Source of the DNA: Dickeya lacustris | GTDB lineage: Bacteria > Pseudomonadota > Gammaproteobacteria > Enterobacterales > Enterobacteriaceae | Assembly (NCBI RefSeq): GCF_029635795.1 | Contig: NZ_CP114280.1 | Location: forward strand, 1,116,001 to 1,180,000 | Length of the DNA stretch: 64,000 bases | Direction of reading: 5' to 3' | Shown here: positions 57,276 to 64,000 of the stretch, one piece after another | How positions within the stretch are numbered: position 1 is the first letter of the stretch | Layout: each line of letters starts with the position of its first letter | The notes under the pieces: generated by a model | Databases searched by the model: none | Seen by the model: the letters and a program-made list of their open reading frames with translations, nothing else | Told to the model about the DNA's origin: nothing | Program-made: the position numbers and the translations under genes

Positions 57276-57288
57276 GGGCTGTCTGCGC

Positions 57289-57666
57289 ATGAAACAACAG
57301 GGAATGACGTTGCTTGAAGTGATGGTAGCGTTGGTGATTTTTGCGCTGGCGGGGCTCACGGTGCTGAAAACCACCGCACAGCAGGCAAATAGCCTGAGTC
57401 GGCTTGAGGAGAAAACCCTTGCGCTGTGGATAGCTGAAAACCAGCAGGCGGCGATGCGGCTGGAAAAACAGTGGCCGCAAACGCAATGGGTGGAGGGCGA
57501 AGTCAATTTCGCCGGTTCCAGTTGGTTTTGGCGTATTCAGGGCGTTGCAACGGGCGATCCGTCGGTGCGGGCCGTAGACGTCGAAGTGCGTCATGACCGG
57601 GACAGTCGGGTGGCCGATGCCGTGTTGCGCAGCTATCAGGTTAATCCAGGGGAGCCGGTACGGTGA
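57289..57666 (+). CDS. outI: Minor pseudopilin OutI (GspI)
   Basis: 125 residues; start MKQQG^[21 protein letters not shown] chosen over earlier in-frame starts because AAGGG and the prepilin signal fit. Core of the I-J-K tip complex. Overlaps outJ by 4 bp. Confidence 0.97.
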   Translation: MKQQGMTLLEVMVALVIFALAGLTVLKTTAQQANSLSRLEEKTLALWIAENQQAAMRLEKQWPQTQWVEGEVNFAGSSWFWRIQGVATGDPSVRAVDVEVRHDRDSRVADAVLRSYQVNPGEPVR

Positions 57667-58394
57667 GGCGCAGCCACGGGTTTACCCTGTTAGAGGTGAT
57701 GCTGGCGCTGGCGATTTTTGCCGCCCTTAGTCTGGCTGCCTCGCAAGTGATGAATGGGGTGATACGTAATGATGAGGCTTCAGCGCGCAAAGAGGCGCGA
57801 CTGTCTGAATTACAGCGCGCGTTTTCCCTGCTAGAGCGCGATTTCTCGCAGATTGTGCCGCGCCGCAGTCAGGGCTATGAGCTGGGTTTCTACGCTGAAC
57901 GTTATCAATTGGGCAGCACCGATTGGGCTGTTAGCTTTATTCGCGGCGGCTGGTTGAATCCATTGGGCATATTGCCTCGCTCTGAGCTACAGCGGGTAGG
58001 GTATCGGCTGCGTGGTGATGTGCTGGAACGCCTTTTTTATGACTCATCGGAGCCGCTTTCTACTCAGGAAGCTGCCGTTCGACCACTTATCACAAACGTG
58101 ACCGGTTTCGTGTTGCGTTTTTTTGGTAAGAACGGTTGGCAGGATAACTGGGACGATCCTGCCGTTCTGCCGCAAGGTATCGCCGTCGTGGTGACACTGC
58201 GCGATTACGGTGAGATAACGCGTATGTTTATCGTCACCCCGCGCTATCAGCCTGCGCAAGCTAAAGGGCCGGGCACCAATAAGGACGAGGGCCAAGGCAG
58301 CGGTGAGCAAACGCCTGCGGAGAGTACCGATACGCCTGCGTCAGATGAGTCCAGCGCGCCAGCGGCGGATGATAACAGCGGAGGTGATGCATGA
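57663..58394 (+). CDS. outJ: Minor pseudopilin OutJ (GspJ)
   Basis: 243 residues from GTG: MRRSHG^[17 protein letters not shown]. GspJ core with [42 protein letters not shown]. It has an unusually long acidic, Pro/Ser/Thr-rich tail of about 50 residues ([12 protein letters not shown] ... ADDNSGGDA). Confidence 0.97.
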   Translation: MRRSHGFTLLEVMLALAIFAALSLAASQVMNGVIRNDEASARKEARLSELQRAFSLLERDFSQIVPRRSQGYELGFYAERYQLGSTDWAVSFIRGGWLNPLGILPRSELQRVGYRLRGDVLERLFYDSSEPLSTQEAAVRPLITNVTGFVLRFFGKNGWQDNWDDPAVLPQGIAVVVTLRDYGEITRMFIVTPRYQPAQAKGPGTNKDEGQGSGEQTPAESTDTPASDESSAPAADDNSGGDA

Positions 58395-59479
58395 GGCGGC
58401 GTCAGCAACGCGGCGTTGCGCTGTTAATCGTGATGTTGATGCTGTCGCTGATGGTGACGGTGGCGGCCTCGATTACCGAGCGTAGCGGTAAGGCATGGCA
58501 GCGAACCAGTAATTTACTTAACCGCACACAGGCGCGTTGGTATGCGCTTGGTGCAGAGGCATTGATGGCCAGCACATTGCAACGCGATGCGCTGGATTCG
58601 CCTGAGAGCACGTTTCTTGGCCAGGCGTGGTCGAGAGTCGATCATCAGCAGATGGCGGATGGCAGCGAGATCCGCGCGCAGATTCAAGATGGTCAGGCGT
58701 GCCTTAACTTAAATGCACTCAGCCCGCCGCCAAAGGCGGCGACGGTTAATAACGGTGGAAGTAACGGCTCGTCATCCGGGGGCAGCAGTTCCTCTTCGCA
58801 GAACAGCGTAAAGAACTCGGCCAATCGAGGCGAGACGGCCTCTGCGCCGAAAGTGGGCGGCGATGAGCATGGGCCTTACGCCGCACAGGTGTTTCGGCAG
58901 TTATTGCTGGTGTTAGGCGAAGACCCTAAACAGGCCGATCAGGTTACAGATGCGGTGCGTGACTGGCTTGATGAGGACTCGGAACCGCTGATGAACGGCG
59001 CGGAAGATGACAGTTATGCGAATTTCCATCCGGGCAATCAGCGCATGACGGATATCAGCGAGCTGCGCGCCGTACTTGGGGTTGACGCCGCGTTATATCG
59101 ACGGTTATTGCCATATGTGTGCGTTTTACCGGTCGATAAACTGGTGATTAACGTCAACACCCTGACGCCGGATCGTGCGCCTTTGTTATCGGCGTTATTC
59201 AGAGGGGAACTCAGTCTTGATGATGCCGAGCGTCTGTTAACGCAGCGTCCGCCGCAAGGATGGCGCAATCTCAATGATTTTATCGGGGCATCCGGGTTGG
59301 CAGGAAACGCTAAAAATGGCGTGCAGCAAGTGTTAGCAGTCAAAAGCGATTGGTTCTTTGCCGACATTCAAATACGGGTAGATGACAGTGAATTCTATCA
59401 ACGCAGTCTGTTTCATCGAGGTGCGCAGATCGAGGTGGTACAGCGTCAGTACGGGGGATATAGGACGGTGAACCCATGA
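58391..59479 (+). CDS. outK: Minor pseudopilin OutK (GspK)
   Basis: 362 residues. Caps the pseudopilus tip. Signal RRRQQRG^[17 protein letters not shown] without Glu5, as is usual for GspK. A large periplasmic domain follows ([51 protein letters not shown]). An insertion of about 40 residues rich in Ser/Asn/Gly ([18 protein letters not shown]) breaks the region after QACLNLNAL. Confidence 0.97.
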   Translation: MRRRQQRGVALLIVMLMLSLMVTVAASITERSGKAWQRTSNLLNRTQARWYALGAEALMASTLQRDALDSPESTFLGQAWSRVDHQQMADGSEIRAQIQDGQACLNLNALSPPPKAATVNNGGSNGSSSGGSSSSSQNSVKNSANRGETASAPKVGGDEHGPYAAQVFRQLLLVLGEDPKQADQVTDAVRDWLDEDSEPLMNGAEDDSYANFHPGNQRMTDISELRAVLGVDAALYRRLLPYVCVLPVDKLVINVNTLTPDRAPLLSALFRGELSLDDAERLLTQRPPQGWRNLNDFIGASGLAGNAKNGVQQVLAVKSDWFFADIQIRVDDSEFYQRSLFHRGAQIEVVQRQYGGYRTVNP

Positions 59480-60678
59480 ACAGGACAGAAAATGTCAGCG
59501 GTAAGCAGCAACTGATTTTACGTCTGAGCGCCGATGCCTGCGATGAAATGGAGTGGCTGATTTGGTCAGTCAACCGCCATCAGGTATTAACCGAAGGGCA
59601 AGGCACATTAGCGCAGTTACACGCGGTGCTGGCGGACTATCCGGTGATATCGGCGCGGGTGCTGGTGCCGTCAACAGAAGTGACATTTCATTCGTTATCA
59701 TTGCCGCGTCAGTCCCGTCGCCAGTTGCTACAGGCTATTCCGTTTATGCTGGAGGAGCAGGTTGCCAGTGATATCGAACAACTGCATTTTGCGGTGATGG
59801 ACATACACGGCGAAACGGCGATGGTTGCGGTGGTGCAGAAATCGCGTCTGCAGGCCTGGCTTGCGCAGTGTGCCGAGCTTGGCGTGACGCTTGAAACCGT
59901 ATTGCCGGATGCGCTGGTGCTGCCGCGTACAGACAGCGCCTGGAGCGCTATCCATCATCAAAATGTGTGGCTGTTTCGTCAGGATTCCGGCGTGGCGATG
60001 GCCGCTGAGTCCAGTTGGTATCAGACACTGCTGGCCGGTTTCCAGCCGTTACCGGCTGTGCATTGCTATAGCCCGGTTCCGGCCTCGGCATTAACCTGGC
60101 AGCCACAGCCCGTCACCGGTTTGCTCACGCTGGCCGCGCAAGCGAGTTTACCGTTAAGCATGGATTTGCGTCAGGCGGAGTTTACGCCGGTCAAACCCTG
60201 GCAGCAGGCCATTTTGCCCTGGCGCAGTGTGCTGATTGCCCTGGCTGCCTGGCTGTTGCTGGTGTTAGGCGAATCGGTCTGGACGCACTATCAACTATAC
60301 CGTCAGGCTGATTACTGGCGTCAGGAGAGTGTGCGCGTCTATCGCAAGCTCTTTCCTGAAGAGAAGCAAGTCTCTAACCCGCGCGCACAAATGCAGCGCC
60401 ACTTGCAGGAGGCCAGCAATGGCAGCAGCGGGTTTGCGCTGACGGAGCAAATGAACCGGCTACAACAACTGGTGGCGCAAAACGAAGGGGTTTCGCTTCA
60501 GTCGCTCTCTTACGAACGTAGCCGTGATGAGCTGCGCTTAAGCCTGCGCGCAACATCCTACGCGCAAATGGAGCAGTTCAGACAACAAGCGCAAGCCTAT
60601 TTCCAAATACCACCCGGTGAGATGAAGCAAGAGAAGGATCATGTCGAAGGTCAACTGGTGCTAAGGAGTCAGCCATGA
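59476..60678 (+). CDS. outL: Type II secretion protein OutL (GspL)
   Basis: 400 residues. Bitopic inner-membrane protein that recruits OutE. Cytoplasmic actin-like domain (LILRLSADACDEMEWLIW; ARVLVPSTEVTFHSLSLP; AIPFMLEEQVASDIEQLHFA), one membrane helix (~250-267, VLIALAAWLLLVLGESVW), periplasmic ferredoxin-like domain. ATGA overlaps on both sides. Confidence 0.97.
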   Translation: MNRTENVSGKQQLILRLSADACDEMEWLIWSVNRHQVLTEGQGTLAQLHAVLADYPVISARVLVPSTEVTFHSLSLPRQSRRQLLQAIPFMLEEQVASDIEQLHFAVMDIHGETAMVAVVQKSRLQAWLAQCAELGVTLETVLPDALVLPRTDSAWSAIHHQNVWLFRQDSGVAMAAESSWYQTLLAGFQPLPAVHCYSPVPASALTWQPQPVTGLLTLAAQASLPLSMDLRQAEFTPVKPWQQAILPWRSVLIALAAWLLLVLGESVWTHYQLYRQADYWRQESVRVYRKLFPEEKQVSNPRAQMQRHLQEASNGSSGFALTEQMNRLQQLVAQNEGVSLQSLSYERSRDELRLSLRATSYAQMEQFRQQAQAYFQIPPGEMKQEKDHVEGQLVLRSQP

Positions 60679-61163
60679 ATGAGTTACGTCGTCGCTGGCA
60701 GATAATGAGTCCGCGTGAGCGGTTAATGACCTTATCTTGCAGCGCACTGGTGATGTTATGCCTGCTCTATTATTTATGCTGGGTGCCGTGGCAGGAGATG
60801 GCGCGTCAATGGCAGATGACGGTTGACAGAGAGCGCCAAACCGTTCGCTGGATGCAACAGCAGGCTCCGCGTTTACCGCCGTCTGACGGGGCGCGGCGAC
60901 AAATTGCCGGGCGAGATATCAGCCTGACGGTATTGGTGCCGCAAAGCGCGTCGCGTTATGGCATTACGGTACTGCGCATTCAGCCCCAGGCGTCTCAGGT
61001 ATCGGTGACGCTGGCGCGCAGTGATTTTAATAACCTGTTGCACTGGCTGGCTGAACTGGAGCAAAAAAACGGTGTGACCACTCAGGGTCTGGATGTGTCA
61101 TCGGTGCCCAATAGCCCTGGCATGGTGGAAGTCACGCGTCTGTCGCTAGAGCGTACGCTGTAA
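60675..61163 (+). CDS. outM: Type II secretion protein OutM (GspM)
   Basis: 162 residues. Platform protein that partners OutL. Short cytoplasmic start (MNELRRRWQIMSPRERLM), one membrane helix (LSCSALVMLCLLYYLCWV), and a periplasmic circular-permuted ferredoxin-like domain (SASRYGITVLRIQPQ, LLHWLAELEQKNGVTTQGLDVS). No outN follows. Confidence 0.97.
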   Translation: MNELRRRWQIMSPRERLMTLSCSALVMLCLLYYLCWVPWQEMARQWQMTVDRERQTVRWMQQQAPRLPPSDGARRQIAGRDISLTVLVPQSASRYGITVLRIQPQASQVSVTLARSDFNNLLHWLAELEQKNGVTTQGLDVSSVPNSPGMVEVTRLSLERTL

Positions 61164-61182
61164 AACGCGCCAGCGTGTGGGC

Positions 61183-61241
61183 GATGCCGAAATGTTGATG
61201 CCGGTAATGTTGATGCTGGTCATGCTGATGTCGGCAATGTT
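61183..61241 (+). repeat. Four imperfect 15-bp tandem repeats between outM and outO
   Basis: Units GATGCCGAAATGTT, GATGCCGGTAATGTT, GATGCTGGTCATGCT, GATGTCGGCAATGTT. Sits where outN lies in some relatives but has no coding resemblance that I can see. Confidence 0.75.
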
Positions 61242-61352
61242 TATCTGCGAGCCTGTACGCAAAAGCGCATTGCGATCCCTTGATGCGCTGGCGTAGGCCA
61301 TCTGCTTATGCCAGCATAGCGAACGCTCAGGGATGGAATGGGGGAGAACGCC

Positions 61353-62204
61353 ATGGATCTGTTCGCTTTCGCCAGTGCGTTTCCGCGCGCCTGGCTGGTA
61401 GCCTTATTGCTGCTCGGGTTTATCATTGGCAGCTTTCTGAATGTCGTCATTTACCGTTTACCCCACATGCTGGATCGCCGCTGGCAGCAAGAAGCGCGTT
61501 TTCAGCTTGGTATGCCGGTGGGGGCGTCAAGCGGCCGCTATGATCTTATCTGGCCGCCGTCATCTTGTCCGCACTGCCACCAGCGCGTAAAGGCGCGCGA
61601 TAATATTCCGCTCGTCAGTTGGTTATGGCTGCGTGGTCGCGCGCGCTGCTGCGGCGGTGAAATATCCGGTCTTTACCCGCTAACCGAATGCCTGACGGGG
61701 CTGTTGTTTGTGTTAGCCGGTGTGCTCTGGCCGCCCGGTATTGCGCTGCTCGGCGCGCTCATCGGTTTTAGCCTGTTGTTGGTGTTGGCGATTATTGATG
61801 CGCGAACCCAGCTACTGCCGGATGTATTAACACTCCCTCTGTTATGGCTGGGCCTGCTGTTTAACTTGTCTGACACCTTTGTGCCTCTCAGCGAGGCAGT
61901 GATCGGCGCGATGGCAGGGTATTTATCGCTCTGGTCGATTTATTGGGGGTTTCGTCTGTTAACCGGGCGCGATGCATTAGGCCACGGTGATTTTAAACTA
62001 TTGTCGGCGCTCGGTGCCTGGGTTGGGTGGCAAGCATTGCCGAATGTGGTGTTGATAGCGTCGCTGGCCGGGCTGTTGATAACACTGGCGTGGCGAGTGT
62101 TGCGCCGCACGAGTATGCAACAACCGCTAGCGTTTGGCCCTTGGCTTGCGTTGGCGGGAGGCGTGGCGCTGACAGTGAATGCGTTGAGTCACGTTCACCT
62201 GTGA
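61353..62204 (+). CDS. outO: Prepilin peptidase OutO (GspO)
   Basis: 283 residues; the ATG with GGGGGAG six bases upstream preferred over the one at 61338. Aspartic membrane protease and N-methylase that processes OutG-K. Catalytic Asp in AIIDARTQLLPDVLTLP and in GHGDFKLLSALGAWVGW. N-terminal methylase part has FIIGSFLNVVIYRLP and the first CxxC (CPHCHQR); the second cysteine pair reads CC (ARCCGGEIS) where many GspO proteins have CxxC. About eight membrane helices. Confidence 0.96.
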   Translation: MDLFAFASAFPRAWLVALLLLGFIIGSFLNVVIYRLPHMLDRRWQQEARFQLGMPVGASSGRYDLIWPPSSCPHCHQRVKARDNIPLVSWLWLRGRARCCGGEISGLYPLTECLTGLLFVLAGVLWPPGIALLGALIGFSLLLVLAIIDARTQLLPDVLTLPLLWLGLLFNLSDTFVPLSEAVIGAMAGYLSLWSIYWGFRLLTGRDALGHGDFKLLSALGAWVGWQALPNVVLIASLAGLLITLAWRVLRRTSMQQPLAFGPWLALAGGVALTVNALSHVHL

Positions 62205-62342
62205 AGGTGATGGCGCGCAGTCTGCGCTGTTGCGTATTGCGCAGGCCCTGTGCCGATGGCCGCTATTTCGGGCCGGATATTCTGGATATAGCATTCTGAA
62301 CATAACATTCCGGTCATAACATTCCAGTCATAAAAAGAAAAA

Positions 62343-62370
62343 ACAGGCTGACGGGGAGCCGTCAGCCTGT
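62343..62370. terminator. Bidirectional terminator after the out operon
   Basis: Perfect 12-bp stem ACAGGCTGACGG/CCGTCAGCCTGT with a GGAG loop, A-rich on the left and CGTTTATT on the right. Can end out transcripts and the opposing ypdK transcript. Confidence 0.8.
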
Positions 62371-62463
62371 CGTTTATTCGTCTTTCGTGTGTGCCTGATA
62401 GAATTTTATGATTATGTTTGTCAGATGCTGCGGCTTAAAAGCGATGAGGAAATATCGTCAGGA

Positions 62464-62538
62464 TTATTCCAGCATCAGTAAAAAAGTGCCTACCCATAAA
62501 AACAAAATAAATGAAACGCCCATGAATAAGTATTTCAC
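62464..62538 (-). CDS. ypdK: Small membrane protein YpdK
   Basis: 24 residues, MKYLFMGVSFILFLWVGTFL plus LMLE, starting at GTG with AGGAGA five bases upstream. It matches the E. coli 23-residue YpdK as I recall it (MKYFFMGISFMVIVWAGTFA...). A single membrane helix in the inner membrane; function unknown. In E. coli it lies near alaC, 15 kb away here with the out cluster in between. Confidence 0.8.
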   Translation of the reverse strand: MKYLFMGVSFILFLWVGTFLLMLE

Positions 62539-63025
62539 TGATTTCTCTCCTGCGTTGTCACGCCAGCAATGATCCCAATTGCGCTGTTTAGCGTTTTAGA
62601 ACGGCATTATCGTTGCCGTCCTGCCTGCTATCGTTGTGCCCGCTTTGCATTTGTCGGGCAAATCCAGAAGCGTTACAGCCGATAGTGGAATCGGTGCTCA
62701 ATCTACGCCGGAGCAGGGGCTGAATTCAATAGGCCAAAGGTTAAATATCTGGCGAATAGCATTTATATCTGGTCAATACGCCTGCATCGTGCTGAACACG
62801 GCATCAGCGCGCCCGGTGTCGCTATTAAGCTGCCTTTTCTCCGCATTTTCGCAACATTTCATGGTGCTTGTCCCGCCCTCTCATTGAGATGCTGAAGCAG
62901 AATACAAATCGGCCATGCCGTGGTAGGCTGTAAACCAGAACGATATTGTTATAAAAATGTAATGAAGGGATGTGGGGTGCGCGTCATCCCCCTGGCAGAC
63001 AATCAACAGGGAGACACAGAACCTG
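62539..63025. other. Intergenic, no gene seen
   Basis: About 490 bp between ypdK and the hydrolase gene. An open frame of 83 codons (62636-62887) has no ribosome site or family resemblance. Should hold the promoters of both flanking genes. Confidence 0.4.
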
Positions 63026-63601
63026 ATGCAGACAACAGAAGTGGATAATCGGCTGGCGGCGGTTGATGCTCGCCTGACTATGGTGCTGGTGCCGGGATTG
63101 CGTGACAGTGATGATGATCACTGGCAGAGCTATTGGGAACGTCGTTTTCCCTATTGGCGTCGCATTCGCCAAAAGGAGTGGTATCAGCCTCATCTGGATC
63201 GCTGGGTGCTGGCCATCCGGCGCGAGCTATCAACCTGTGACAGACCGGTGGTGCTGATAGGACACAGCTTTGGCGCGCTTGCCGCCTGTCAGATGGTGCA
63301 ACAGAATACGCCGGGTATTGCCGGTGTCATGCTGGTCGCCCCCGCCGAACCGATGCGTTTTGAAATAGAAGATCGCATTCATGCCACGCCGCTGTCTGTG
63401 CCGAGCCTGGCGTTTGCCAGCCATAATGACCCGTTGATGTCGTTTTCCCGCGCGGAATATTGGGCGAATGCCTGGGGAAGTGATTTGGTTGATGTTGGCG
63501 AAGGCGGCCACATTAATGCCGAGTCCGGGTTTGGCCCATGGGAGTATGGGTTGCAGCGTTTGGCGCGCTTTGCTGAAGGGCTACTGGACGAAAAAGTATA
63601 A
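63026..63601 (+). CDS. RBBP9/YdeN-family alpha/beta hydrolase
   Basis: 191 residues. Small serine hydrolase. Nucleophile elbow VVLIGHSFGALAACQMV (Ser), acid Asp in FASHNDPLMSFSRAE, catalytic His in VGEGGHINAESGFGPWEYG; start region TMVLVPGLRDSDDDHWQSYWERRFP is typical. The ATG listed gives the family length; the frame extends 18 codons upstream. Substrate unknown. Faces menI across a bidirectional terminator. Confidence 0.92.
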   Translation: MQTTEVDNRLAAVDARLTMVLVPGLRDSDDDHWQSYWERRFPYWRRIRQKEWYQPHLDRWVLAIRRELSTCDRPVVLIGHSFGALAACQMVQQNTPGIAGVMLVAPAEPMRFEIEDRIHATPLSVPSLAFASHNDPLMSFSRAEYWANAWGSDLVDVGEGGHINAESGFGPWEYGLQRLARFAEGLLDEKV

Positions 63602-63684
63602 CGCCGCGCCCATCGTCAAGCGAAGCCGCTTACCGCGTGAACGGTAAGCTGAATGAAAACAAACAGAGTAAAAACAAGCAGAAT

Positions 63685-63721
63685 AAAAAAGCGGTTTGTG
63701 TCAGGCACGCGCCGCTTTTTT
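63685..63721. terminator. Bidirectional terminator, hydrolase/menI
   Basis: 10-bp stem AAAAAAGCGG/CCGCTTTTTT around a 17-base loop, usable in both directions between the converging genes. Confidence 0.75.
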
Positions 63722-63772
63722 CAGGGAAAGCCCGTATTGGTCTCTCGTCTTGCTCAATGGTCTATCGCGCGA

Positions 63773-64000
63773 TTATGGCTGCATGATAGTGGTGGTGAGC
63801 CGGGCGATACAGCAGCAGCGGCCACCGCTATCAACAATCTCGGTTTGCCATACCTGCGAGCGTTTTCCCAGATGCAGCGGCTGGCAAATGCCGCGCACGT
63901 CGCCCTCCGTGACCGCCCGCAGATGACTGGCATTGATTTCCGTGCCGACCACGCTGGCTCCCGGCTTGCTACATAACCAACTCGCCATCGAGCCGAGCGA
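63773..64000 (-). CDS. menI: MenI/YdiI hotdog thioesterase (5' end outside window)
   Basis: C-terminal ~75 residues of a hotdog-fold thioesterase: SLGSMASWL, VVGTEINASHLRAVTEGDVRG, CQPLHLGKRSQVWQTEIVD, CCCIARLTTTIM. It lines up with E. coli MenI ([29 protein letters not shown]), which hydrolyses 1,4-dihydroxy-2-naphthoyl-CoA in menaquinone synthesis. The paralogue EntH/YbdB is less similar from memory. The catalytic Glu of the family lies just beyond the window. Confidence 0.85.
   Translation of the reverse strand, partial: SLGSMASWLCSKPGASVVGTEINASHLRAVTEGDVRGICQPLHLGKRSQVWQTEIVDSGGRCCCIARLTTTIMQP

Noticed and set aside
1..64000. CRISPR arrays and rRNA genes
   Set aside because: No regularly spaced direct repeats of the right length and no rRNA-like sequence seen by eye.

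Overview
The window reads as the chromosome of a soft-rot enterobacterium, most likely Dickeya or a close relative. The main evidence is an out type II secretion locus in the Dickeya arrangement: outS, then divergent outB, then outC-D-E-F-G-H-I-J-K-L-M-O with no outN. Other enterobacterial core genes (csp-ymcF, an H-NS paralogue, alaC, ypdK, menI) agree. The genus is inferred from remembered protein similarity; no search was run.

Layout. (1) Bases 1-9877 hold a minus-strand array of related secreted proteins of unknown function. A three-gene module (A-B-C) occurs twice in tandem, followed by a broken B copy and a fourth type (D) that runs off the window. (2) An IS3-family element at 9883-11078 separates the array from a cold-shock operon (csp plus a ymcF-type small zinc protein, with a cspA-type thermosensor leader), an H-NS family gene and a diguanylate cyclase fused to hemerythrin. 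(3) 14.4-23.7 kb is a mosaic of regulators (two LysR, one AraC), an MFS exporter, a lipoprotein, arsBC without arsR, a nitrilase, and remnants of an alpha/beta hydrolase and an old-yellow-enzyme gene. (4) 23.7-42.7 kb is a genomic island inserted at the 3' end of a tRNA-Arg(TCT) gene. It is bounded by a 16-bp direct repeat, with a truncated integrase at one end and a second integrase remnant at the other. It carries VapBC, a CP4-57-like cassette (GTPase, DUF932, RadC-like, CbeA/CbtA, DUF4942), a ribbon-helix-helix protein, two YagK/YfjJ-type proteins, AlpA, a zinc-ribbon protein, an oversized Gabija-like OLD nuclease/UvrD helicase pair, and a protein joining a sigma-region-4-like HTH to a TnsA-like nuclease domain. 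A second copy of the same IS lies between that nuclease gene and the integrase. (5) 42.7-64 kb is core chromosome: a MscS-type channel, D-amino-acid transaminase, alaC, the out cluster, ypdK, an alpha/beta hydrolase and the end of menI.

How the genes fit together. The out genes encode a complete secretion machine: inner-membrane platform F/L/M/C, ATPase E, pseudopilins G-K, prepilin peptidase O, secretin D, pilotin S and accessory protein B. It would export plant cell-wall-degrading enzymes. The island combines toxin-antitoxin and anti-phage functions in the usual way for tRNA-borne islands. The best candidates for something undescribed are the secreted A-B-C array, the HTH/TnsA-like fusion, and the enlarged Gabija-like pair.
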